From NCBI GenBank assembly GCA_005788145.1, contig SXYY01000090.1:1-7894 (forward strand): a DNA stretch of 7,894 bases, in the 5' to 3' direction. A program made the position numbers and the translations under genes. Positions 1-5,688 of the stretch are shown here, piece by piece. Position 1 is the stretch's first letter, and each line of letters begins with the position of its first letter. Origin of the DNA: Bacteroidota bacterium (GTDB taxonomy: Bacteria; Bacteroidota; Bacteroidia; NS11-12g; UBA955). The notes beneath the pieces were generated by a model, which worked only from the letters and a program-made list of their open reading frames with translations, did no database searches and was not told the origin of the DNA.

Positions 1-1
1 T

Positions 2-649
2 CCTGATGATGTATGTGCACAATATGGTGCTGATACCCTTCGGATGTATGAGATGTTCTTAGGCCCTTTAACCGATTCCAAACCTTGGAATACCCACGGC
101 ATTGAAGGCGTGAGCAGATTCTTTGGCAAGTTTTGGCGCTTATTTTACGAAGGCGAACAATGGGCTGTAAGCCAAGAAGCACCCACACCCGCTGAACTCA
201 AAATCCTGCACAAAACCATCAAAAAAATCACCGAAGACATCGAGTCGATGAGCTTCAACACTTCGGTTTCTGCGTTCATGGTCGCCACCAACGAACTCGG
301 TAGCCTAAAATGCAGGAAACAGGGAGTATTGGAAACCTTGTTGATTCTCATTGCCCCCTTTGCACCCCACATCGCAGAAGAATTGTGGCAACAACTCGGA
401 CATTCCAGCAGCATTCATAAGGCCAATTGGCCCAAGTATGATGCCCAATATTTGGTGGAAAGTTCGTTCAACTACCCCATCAGTATCAACGGTAAAACAC
501 GGGCCCAAATTGCATTCGACCTATCTGCAACAGAAGCCGAAATCCAATCTGCTGTGCTTGAAAATGAACTGGTGGTAAAATGGATGGAAGGCAAACCCCT
601 AAGGAAATTCATCCTTGTCAAAGGAAGAATCGTTAATGTGGTGGTGTAA
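2..649 (+). CDS. leuS: Leucyl-tRNA synthetase, C-terminal part (5' truncated by window)
   Basis: This is the last 215 residues of a class I leucyl-tRNA synthetase, the cytoplasmic enzyme that charges tRNA-Leu with leucine. The frame is open from position 2 and begins with PDDV..YGADTLRMYEMFLGPL. That is the segment directly after the catalytic KMSKS loop, which must therefore lie just upstream of the window. The helical anticodon-binding domain follows, with the typical FNTSVSAFMVATNEL and IAPFAPHIAEELW blocks (about residues 85-140). The small C-terminal domain follows, with INGKTRAQI and KGRIVNVVV at the very end. The stop TAA is at 647-649. No frameshift or missing block is seen in the visible part. 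The gene converges on the S4-domain gene with only 6 bp between the two stop codons. The catalytic and editing domains cannot be judged here. Confidence 0.97.
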   Translation, partial: PDDVCAQYGADTLRMYEMFLGPLTDSKPWNTHGIEGVSRFFGKFWRLFYEGEQWAVSQEAPTPAELKILHKTIKKITEDIESMSFNTSVSAFMVATNELGSLKCRKQGVLETLLILIAPFAPHIAEELWQQLGHSSSIHKANWPKYDAQYLVESSFNYPISINGKTRAQIAFDLSATEAEIQSAVLENELVVKWMEGKPLRKFILVKGRIVNVVV

Positions 650-655
650 AGCCAA

Positions 656-868
656 CTATTCTGCACTAATCGTGGCCAACTGGCCTTCAAACTCAATGAC
701 CATTCCGGGGTACAATTTGTTTCTCCGGCGAAATTCTTGGACCTGATTCACCACAACCATGCCTTGGTCAATCACCTCGTTTGCCATGGATCCGCTCTCT
801 ACCCAGCCCAATAACTTAAGGGCTTGGTTGAGTTGTATGTATGGTGTATGAATTAATAGCGTTTCCAT
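656..868 (-). CDS. Small S4-domain RNA-binding protein (YbcJ-like)
   Basis: A 70-residue protein that is essentially one S4 RNA-binding fold. Visible family features are the hydrophobic N-terminal strand, LNQALKLLGWVESGSMAN (residues 13-30), the turn DQGMVVVN (34-41), basic residues RRRNK at 47-51, and PGMVIEFEG (54-62). This matches the pattern of E. coli YbcJ, a stand-alone S4 protein of about 70 residues with presumed RNA binding and no assigned target. I chose the ATG at 868, which overlaps the iscA stop in a TGATG arrangement, over the in-frame TTG one codon upstream. That overlap implies translational coupling to iscA, so it should be made with the Fe-S proteins. Its role in that setting is unknown. 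The gene end lies 6 bp from the leuS end, leaving no room for a separate terminator. Confidence 0.88.
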   Translation of the reverse strand: METLLIHTPYIQLNQALKLLGWVESGSMANEVIDQGMVVVNQVQEFRRRNKLYPGMVIEFEGQLATISAE

Positions 869-1215
869 CAAATGGAGAAGCTCTCTCCACAGCCGCAGGT
901 GCGAGAAGCGTTGGGATTGATAAAATTGAACCCTTTTCCATTCAACCCATCACTAAAATCCAACTCGGTGCCACACAAATACAGAAAACTCTTCATATCG
1001 CACACGATTTTCAAACGCTCATCGCCAAATTCCATGTCGCCGGGTTTGCGCTCATTGTCAAAATCCAACTCGTACGTTAGACCCGAACAACCGCCTCCTT
1101 TGACACCCACGCGCAAAAAATGATCGGCTACAGAAATGTTTGACTCACGCATCAAATCATAAGCCTTGGTCAAAGCTTTCTCCGTGATGGTAATTTCATT
1201 TCCCTGAGCAATCAT
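868..1215 (-). CDS. iscA: A-type iron-sulphur carrier protein (IscA/HesB family)
   Basis: A 115-residue A-type carrier that accepts Fe-S clusters (or iron) and passes them to apo-proteins in the cytoplasm. The three conserved ligand cysteines are all present: Cys43 in GGGCSGLTY, and Cys107 and Cys109 in the C-terminal CGCGESF motif. The length is typical for the family. Cys72 and Cys81 are additional, non-canonical cysteines. The start ATG at 1213-1215 lies 11 bp after the iscU stop, so the gene is clearly cotranscribed with iscU. Its own stop overlaps the S4 gene start. By sequence alone IscA, SufA and ErpA types are hard to separate. The iscS-iscU context argues for calling it iscA. Confidence 0.95.
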   Translation of the reverse strand: MIAQGNEITITEKALTKAYDLMRESNISVADHFLRVGVKGGGCSGLTYELDFDNERKPGDMEFGDERLKIVCDMKSFLYLCGTELDFSDGLNGKGFNFINPNASRTCGCGESFSI

Positions 1216-1226
1216 GGATCTGTTAA

Positions 1227-1643
1227 TTAAAAGTGGGTCTTCTCACTCTCAATGGGCTCCAAACCGTTTTTGGCTCGGTAGTCATTGATGGCTGAGCGAA
1301 TCGCGTCTTCCGCCAGTACAGAACAGTGAATCTTTACCGGGGGCAATGCCAATTCTTCAACGATTTCCATGTTGTCGATTTTCAAAGCCTCATCAATTGA
1401 TTTGCCCTTCAACCATTCGGTTGCAAGCGAAGACGAAGCGATAGCAGAACCACAGCCAAACGTCTTGAATTTGGCATCTTCAATGATGCCAGTTTCATGG
1501 TTAACCTCAATCTGTAAACGCATTACGTCGCCACACTCGGGTGCACCAACCAAACCGGTACCAACCGTGTTCTTAGACTTATCCAATGTTCCAATGTTTC
1601 TTGGATTGGTGTAATGATCAACAACTTTATCTGAATATGCCAT
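1227..1643 (-). CDS. iscU: Fe-S cluster assembly scaffold IscU
   Basis: A 138-residue IscU/NifU-N-type scaffold on which [2Fe-2S] and [4Fe-4S] clusters are built from IscS-derived sulphur. The cluster ligands are visible: Cys37 and Asp39 in APECGDVM, Cys64 in FGCGSA, and His106-Cys107 in KIHCSVLAEDAI. The LPPVK motif (residues 100-104) is intact. In the IscU family this is the binding site for the Hsp70-type chaperone HscA, so a chaperone partner is expected elsewhere in the genome. The N-terminus AYSDKVVDHYTNPRNIG is canonical, which supports the ATG at 1641-1643. The gene is separated from iscS by 49 bp containing a predicted promoter and a palindromic operator-like site. It may therefore be transcribed independently of iscS, together with iscA and the S4 gene. 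Confidence 0.97.
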   Translation of the reverse strand: MAYSDKVVDHYTNPRNIGTLDKSKNTVGTGLVGAPECGDVMRLQIEVNHETGIIEDAKFKTFGCGSAIASSSLATEWLKGKSIDEALKIDNMEIVEELALPPVKIHCSVLAEDAIRSAINDYRAKNGLEPIESEKTHF

Positions 1644-1658
1644 GGTTTTTTTCTTTTA

Positions 1659-1689
1659 CAAATTTACAATTTAGATAGATTCTAAACAA
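1659..1689 (-). promoter_or_regulatory. Predicted Bacteroidetes-type promoter for iscU-iscA-S4
   Basis: On the minus strand a TTG (-33 element, 1687-1689) is followed after exactly 20 bp by TAAATTTG (1659-1666), a full match to the Bacteroidetes -7 consensus TAnnTTTG. The predicted start of transcription is near 1654, about 10 nt before the iscU ATG. The promoter begins 3 bp after the iscS stop. Its whole spacer is occupied by the palindrome at 1670-1686. It has not been confirmed by any transcript data. Confidence 0.6.
1670..1686. promoter_or_regulatory. Palindromic operator-like site, copy 2 (iscU side)
   Basis: A perfect inverted repeat TTTAGA-N5-TCTAAA lying between the -33 and -7 elements of the predicted iscU promoter. 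The same element occurs before iscS at 2922-2938. On the coding strand the two 19-base sites (this one is 1669-1687) agree as GTTTAGAAnCnnTCTAAAT, 16 of 19 bases. The spacing of about one and a half helical turns suits a homodimeric DNA-binding protein. The position inside the promoter spacer predicts repression. The stem is too AU-rich and short to act convincingly as an RNA hairpin or terminator. Confidence 0.6.
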
Positions 1690-1692
1690 TTA

Positions 1693-2907
1693 TTAATGTT
1701 CGCTCCATTCGATGCTCTTCAGATCAATGCCCTCTTTGAACATTTCCCACAAAGGACTCATGTCGCGTAATTTATTCACTGCCTCAGTAACACACTGAAT
1801 GGTGAAATCAATTTCTTCATCGGTGGTAAATCGACCCAAGCCAAACCGCAAAGAACTGTGCGCCAACTCATCGTCCAGCCCCAAACTTTTCAATACATAA
1901 CTTGGCTCCAAAGAAGCCGAGGTGCAAGCCGAACCGCTCGACACGGCGATATCCTTGATTCCCATCATCAGTCCCTCACCTTCAACATATTTAAAACTAA
2001 TGTTGCTGGTATGGGGCAAGCGATGCTCCTTGTTTCCATTCAAATAACTCTCTTCCAACTGCAACAAGGATGTTTCCAAACGATCGCGCATTTTCCGCAA
2101 ACGCGGACCCTCTTCAGCCATTTCCAAACGGGCGATTTCACAAGCTTTTCCGAAACCCACAATGCCGGGAACGTTTAACGTACCACTGCGCATGCCGCGC
2201 TCATGTCCACCACCATCCATCTGGGCGGTTACTTTTACACGGGGATTTTTTCTGCGAACATACAATGCACCAACGCCTTTCGGACCGTACATTTTGTGTG
2301 CAGTGAAACTCATCAAATCGATATGATCGGCCATCACATCCACAGGTATTTTACCCACGGCTTGTGTTGCATCGCTATGAAACAAAACCCCTTTGCTCTT
2401 GCACAAAGCGCCAATTTCACGAATGGGTTGCAAAACACCCAATTCGTTGTTGCCATACATCACCGTCACCAAGATGGTATTGGGCTTAATCGCCGCCTCA
2501 ATGGCTTCCACAGTAACCAAACCATCACCACCAACCGACAAATATGTTACCTCAGCACCCAATTTCTCGAGGTGCTTGCAGGTATCCAAAATGGCTTTGT
2601 GCTCAGTAGAAAGGGTAATGATGTGATTGCCTTTGCTTGCATACATTTCAAATACTCCCTTGATGGCCAAATTATTACTCTCTGTGGCACCACTGGTGAA
2701 AATGATTTCTTTTTCATTTCCTCCAATCAACTGCGCGATTTGTTCACGGGCATAATCAACCGCCTCCTCACATTTCCAACCAAATGGGTGACTTTTACTG
2801 GCAGCATTACCGTAAGCCTCCAAAAAATAAGGAGTCATGGCTTCGAAGACGCGTGGATCCACTTTGGTAGTGGCATTGTTGTCAAGGTATATGGGCAATT
2901 TCAACAT
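1693..2907 (-). CDS. iscS: Cysteine desulfurase IscS
   Basis: A 404-residue PLP-dependent cysteine desulfurase of the IscS (group I) type. It converts cysteine to alanine and hands the persulfide sulphur to IscU and other acceptors. Landmarks are LDNNATT (8-14), the cofactor-stacking His103 in STEHKA, the PLP-binding Lys205 in SFTAHKMYGPKG, and the persulfide-forming Cys328 in SSGSACTSASLEPSYVL. The C-terminal tail with SPLWEMFKEG and IDLKSIEW is very like that of E. coli IscS, where this end contacts IscU. Its retention supports a true IscS rather than a SufS or NifS paralogue. The ATG at 2905-2907 gives the expected N-terminus KLPIYLDNNATT. The gene is first in the minus-strand ISC block and is divergent from methylmalonyl-CoA epimerase. 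A -7 element and a palindromic site lie just upstream. Confidence 0.98.
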   Translation of the reverse strand: MLKLPIYLDNNATTKVDPRVFEAMTPYFLEAYGNAASKSHPFGWKCEEAVDYAREQIAQLIGGNEKEIIFTSGATESNNLAIKGVFEMYASKGNHIITLSTEHKAILDTCKHLEKLGAEVTYLSVGGDGLVTVEAIEAAIKPNTILVTVMYGNNELGVLQPIREIGALCKSKGVLFHSDATQAVGKIPVDVMADHIDLMSFTAHKMYGPKGVGALYVRRKNPRVKVTAQMDGGGHERGMRSGTLNVPGIVGFGKACEIARLEMAEEGPRLRKMRDRLETSLLQLEESYLNGNKEHRLPHTSNISFKYVEGEGLMMGIKDIAVSSGSACTSASLEPSYVLKSLGLDDELAHSSLRFGLGRFTTDEEIDFTIQCVTEAVNKLRDMSPLWEMFKEGIDLKSIEWSEH

Positions 2908-2921
2908 GTTTGTAGGTGTTA

Positions 2922-2938
2922 TTTAGAGTGTTTCTAAA
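2922..2938. promoter_or_regulatory. Palindromic operator-like site, copy 1 (iscS side)
   Basis: A perfect inverted repeat TTTAGA-N5-TCTAAA, 14 bp upstream of the iscS ATG. It begins 3 bp downstream of the predicted -7 element, so it would cover the transcription start and the first part of the leader. It repeats the element at 1670-1686, including flanking bases and the central C. A protein bound here would block RNA polymerase at iscS. In the RNA it could also form a weak 6-bp stem, but copy 2 would lie upstream of the predicted iscU start, so a DNA-level role explains both copies better. Confidence 0.6.
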
Positions 2939-2941
2939 CTG

Positions 2942-2949
2942 CAAAATTA
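2942..2949 (-). promoter_or_regulatory. Predicted -7 promoter element for iscS
   Basis: The minus strand reads TAATTTTG, a match to TAnnTTTG, 34 bp upstream of the iscS ATG. The expected transcription start is about 2937. No TTG is found at the usual 17-23 bp upstream, so the -33 element is weak or absent and the promoter call is moderate. Confidence 0.45.
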
Positions 2950-3022
2950 ACGCATAAGCCCGCAGTTTGTTTCGCTATTTCAACTTTATGCCAAAAGAAT
3001 GTTCTTTGTAGTGAATTTTTCC

Positions 3023-3427
3023 ATGAACAAGATAGAACACATTGGTATTGCCGTTGCAGATTTGGAGGCCTCTGAAGCCCTTTTCACCAAATTACTAGGC
3101 GTATCGCCCTATAAACGAGAAGTTGTTGAAAGTGAACATGTTATCACCTCTTTTTTTCAAGTTGGTGATGTAAAAATCGAACTCTTGGCCGCTACCAACG
3201 AAGGCAGCACCATTGCCAAATTCATCGAAAAAAAGGGGGAAGGTTTGCATCATTTGGCTTTCGAGGTAGACAACCTAGAAGAATCCTTAAGCGAAAAAGC
3301 CAATGAAGGGTTCGATCTCATCCACACCCAGCCCAAACCAGGTGCCGATGGCAAAATTATCGCTTTTTTGCATCCTAAATCAACCAATTCCGTGCTGACC
3401 GAAATGTGTCAGACCGTAAATAAATAG
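3023..3427 (+). CDS. mce: Methylmalonyl-CoA epimerase
   Basis: A 134-residue, single-domain VOC-superfamily protein that interconverts (R)- and (S)-methylmalonyl-CoA. It links propionyl-CoA carboxylation to methylmalonyl-CoA mutase and succinyl-CoA. Two beta-alpha-beta-beta-beta modules are visible, starting at KIEHIGIAVADLEAS (3-17) and GLHHLAFEVDNLEES (74-88). Likely metal ligands and catalytic acids are His6, His76/His77 and Glu127 (LTEMC). The block STIAKFIEKKGEGLHH is highly characteristic of the epimerase. I start at the ATG at 3023 because MNKIEHIG is the usual family N-terminus. An in-frame ATG at 2999 would add eight atypical residues. The gene stands alone, with no mutase or carboxylase subunit beside it. 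Its last 19 bases overlap the end of the convergent transporter gene. Confidence 0.93.
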   Translation: MNKIEHIGIAVADLEASEALFTKLLGVSPYKREVVESEHVITSFFQVGDVKIELLAATNEGSTIAKFIEKKGEGLHHLAFEVDNLEESLSEKANEGFDLIHTQPKPGADGKIIAFLHPKSTNSVLTEMCQTVNK

Positions 3428-4020
3428 ATCCCCATCCCAAAAAACAGGAGGGCCAAAAACAAATCAATCTGTCTAATCCTATCCTCGGTAAGGTAACCCT
3501 TTATCTTTCCTGCGCCCCAAGCCACCCCCAATTCTGTGAACAAAACCGTTGCCAATGCGGCAACACCAAAAATCCACTTGCCCGAATAAGAGAAATCAGC
3601 CGCCGGAGGCAAACTGTATAAACTCAGCCACCATGCGATATTCACTGGGTTTAGTACATTGATTGCAAATGACTTTAACCAAAGTTGCCAATCCTTCATT
3701 TGAAGCAATCGCTCATCCAAACCCTTTTTCTTGGCCTTGTGATGATGGAAAATATGTGTTATCGCCAAAATCCAAAATACCACACCGCCCAATTTGGCGA
3801 TGTCGCCCCTGTAGTGGACAAGGGTTTCGGTAATCGCCTCGGAAAAATGAAGCGATAGGGTAACATAAATCAAGTCGCCCACGATTACGCCCAAAGCCAG
3901 CGGCAATCCCTTTCGCCATCCGCCCGCCAAACCCGCTTGAATCAATAAAAAAAACACCGCACCCAGGGAAATGCTCATCACGAAGCCAGTACCAAATCCA
4001 AAAATAATGGGTGTCCACAT
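3409..4020 (-). CDS. LysE-family (RhtB-like) transporter
   Basis: A 203-residue inner-membrane protein of the LysE/RhtB exporter superfamily, whose members export amino acids or related metabolites. The N-terminus WTPIIFGFGTGFVMSISLGAV forms the first membrane segment. The GVIVGD motif of segment two (44-49), a third segment at about 77-92, and the NVLNPVN motif (121-127) opening the fourth are typical. Two further segments lie at about 149-170 and 185-203. Between segments three and four is a basic, histidine-containing loop (HHHKAKKKG, 92-100). I start at the ATG at 4020. The frame is open further upstream to a TTG at 4119, but that stretch is not family-like. The substrate cannot be told from sequence. 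The 3' end overlaps mce tail-to-tail. Confidence 0.87.
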   Translation of the reverse strand: MWTPIIFGFGTGFVMSISLGAVFFLLIQAGLAGGWRKGLPLALGVIVGDLIYVTLSLHFSEAITETLVHYRGDIAKLGGVVFWILAITHIFHHHKAKKKGLDERLLQMKDWQLWLKSFAINVLNPVNIAWWLSLYSLPPAADFSYSGKWIFGVAALATVLFTELGVAWGAGKIKGYLTEDRIRQIDLFLALLFFGMGIYLFTV

Positions 4021-4194
4021 ACAAAAATCCAAGTGGCCAGGTCGAATCACTGTGCATAGCGCAACAACTGCCACCAAATGGTGTTGCAATTTAATTACTC
4101 CCCTCCGATAATTTTTCAATAAAATATAGGCCTGTCACACCATACCAAAAAGTATGTGTAAAAGTTGGGGAAGAAGAGCCTCCGTCATCTCTCC

Positions 4195-4222
4195 TTGGGC
4201 CCTTTTGTTCGCTGTACATTTG
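4195..4222 (+). promoter_or_regulatory. Predicted promoter for the TPR-comA pair
   Basis: TTG (4195-4197) is followed after 17 bp by TACATTTG (4215-4222), which matches the Bacteroidetes TTG-N17-23-TAnnTTTG pattern. The -7 element ends only 5 nt before the ATG at 4228, so transcription would start at or next to the start codon, giving a leaderless or nearly leaderless mRNA. The 207-bp gap between the transporter start and this gene (4021-4227) holds no other gene that I can support. Confidence 0.45.
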
Positions 4223-4227
4223 AACCA

Positions 4228-5688
4228 ATGAGTTTCTTTTCATCTGATTGGGACGACGACGAAGAAGAGGATGTTTTCCAAGGCGATGTAGATGCTTTGG
4301 TGCGAGACTTCGAGAGTAAGCAACGCAAAACCTTCTCTGCGAGAGAATGGTTAGAGTTGTATCGTTACTATGCAAGCCAATTCCCTGCAAAAACAGGCCA
4401 GTACCGCGCGGATACCTACATCAAGGTCATTCTGGAAACCGCCATCCAACAGTTTCCTTACATGCCAATCTTCTCGCTACACATGGCTGAATGGCTTATT
4501 CGCGATCAAAAATTGGCCAAAGCCCGAAACTTTGTCTCACAAGCCCTACAGTATACTCCGTTTGAACCCGCTTTGGGTTTCATGCAAGCACTGATTTTTA
4601 GTCTACAGGGACATAAAAAGAAGGCCATGGAAGAATTGCAGACGGTGCTCACCAACATGGGCGACGAAGAAGCCATGCTCGAAGATTTCTTGGAAATCTC
4701 ATTATACCATGGTCAATTTGACCTGGCAATGCCCGTTCTTGAAAAAGCACTCGACACGGGTGCGGAAGTCAGTGTGATACTTGAAAAATACATCGAAAAA
4801 GCCGAAGAAGGGGGCTTAATCGACGCATTGCTTCCCATGATTCAACGCATCATCGACCAAGATCCCTATTCCGCAGAAGCATGGTATGTCATGGGTTCTG
4901 GCCACATGGCACAAGGCGATCACGAACAAGCCCTAAAAGCCCTTGATTTCGCTGTTACCATCAATGAAAATTTCGCCGATGCCTGGGTCACATTCTTGGA
5001 ATGCACCTACGAACTTGGCCATTACCAAGATTTCATCAATACATACAAAGAGCTAGCCACCCGATTTCCAAAGCGAACATTCGCAGAAGTTGAAGGTCTA
5101 TTGGCTTGGAGTTATTACGAACAAGGCGATGTAAAAACCTGTCGATCCATTTACAAAGAAATTCTCAAGCAACAACCCCAGGATGCTGAATGTTGGTATT
5201 CCATGGGACTCACCTGGCACTATGAAGAAAACTATTCAGCAGCCATTCCCTTCTTGGAGCGTGCCTACGACCTAGACCATTTCGAATCTGATTACGGCAT
5301 GGTACTGGCGAGTGCTTATTTCGGTGCCCACATGCAAGAAAAATGGGAGGCTTTGTACGAATCTCTGACCATTGAGCACGCGACCAATCCAGAAGTTTGG
5401 CTCGATTACAGTACCTCACTATACGAAATTGGCGAATCAGACAAAGCACTGGATGTCATTGAAACGGGTCTGCTGAACAACCCACAACACAGCGGTTTGT
5501 TGTATCGATTGGCGGCACTGTGTTACTTGTCGGGACAGGCATCTGCAGCCATTTTTGTCCTTGAAAAAGCCCTTGAAATCAATGCCAACGAACACATTCA
5601 ATTGTTTACCTTCGCACCTGAATTGAAAAAGGCTACCGCCATTCTCAATTGCATTGCAAAATATACCCAACCAAGAACAGGATCATGA
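4228..5688 (+). CDS. Tetratricopeptide repeat protein
   Basis: A 486-residue TPR protein with no signal peptide or membrane segment, so probably a cytoplasmic protein-interaction scaffold. The N-terminus carries an acidic cluster (DWDDDEEED, 7-15). After that come helical pairs with the TPR spacing of Trp/Tyr, Gly and Ala. The clearest units are about residues 82-112, 216-249 (AEAWYVMGSGHMAQGDH), 289-318, 320-353 (AECWYSMGLTWHYEENYSA), 388-421 and 422-455. Degenerate repeats lie between them. I chose the ATG at 4228 over an upstream in-frame TTG at 4165, because the promoter motif lies between the two and the acidic N-terminus looks native. The stop overlaps the start of phosphosulfolactate synthase (ATGA), so the two are translationally coupled. 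No enzymatic motif was seen and the specific role is unknown. Confidence 0.9.
   Translation: MSFFSSDWDDDEEEDVFQGDVDALVRDFESKQRKTFSAREWLELYRYYASQFPAKTGQYRADTYIKVILETAIQQFPYMPIFSLHMAEWLIRDQKLAKARNFVSQALQYTPFEPALGFMQALIFSLQGHKKKAMEELQTVLTNMGDEEAMLEDFLEISLYHGQFDLAMPVLEKALDTGAEVSVILEKYIEKAEEGGLIDALLPMIQRIIDQDPYSAEAWYVMGSGHMAQGDHEQALKALDFAVTINENFADAWVTFLECTYELGHYQDFINTYKELATRFPKRTFAEVEGLLAWSYYEQGDVKTCRSIYKEILKQQPQDAECWYSMGLTWHYEENYSAAIPFLERAYDLDHFESDYGMVLASAYFGAHMQEKWEALYESLTIEHATNPEVWLDYSTSLYEIGESDKALDVIETGLLNNPQHSGLLYRLAALCYLSGQASAAIFVLEKALEINANEHIQLFTFAPELKKATAILNCIAKYTQPRTGS

Noticed and set aside
145..414. Minus-strand open frame opposite leuS
   Set aside because: It is antisense to the conserved anticodon-binding domain of leucyl-tRNA synthetase and resembles no family.
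2203..2937. A 244-codon plus-strand open frame opposite the start of iscS
   Set aside because: It lies wholly antisense to a firmly identified IscS with all catalytic residues. Its translation shows no recognisable family pattern, and it is rich in His, Asn and Thr as expected for an antisense shadow.
2950..3022. Promoter for mce: a TTTG at 2966-2969 with a TATGCC-type sequence downstream
   Set aside because: No sequence at the right distance matches TAnnTTTG, so no promoter can be supported. The region otherwise holds nothing recognisable.
4021..4119. Upstream in-frame extension of the transporter to a TTG at 4119, with a GGAGGGGAG stretch inside it
   Set aside because: Family members begin at the WxPIxxGFGxGF segment right after the ATG at 4020. 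The purine stretch looks like a Shine-Dalgarno sequence, but the phylum makes little use of these, and the extra residues are not family-like.
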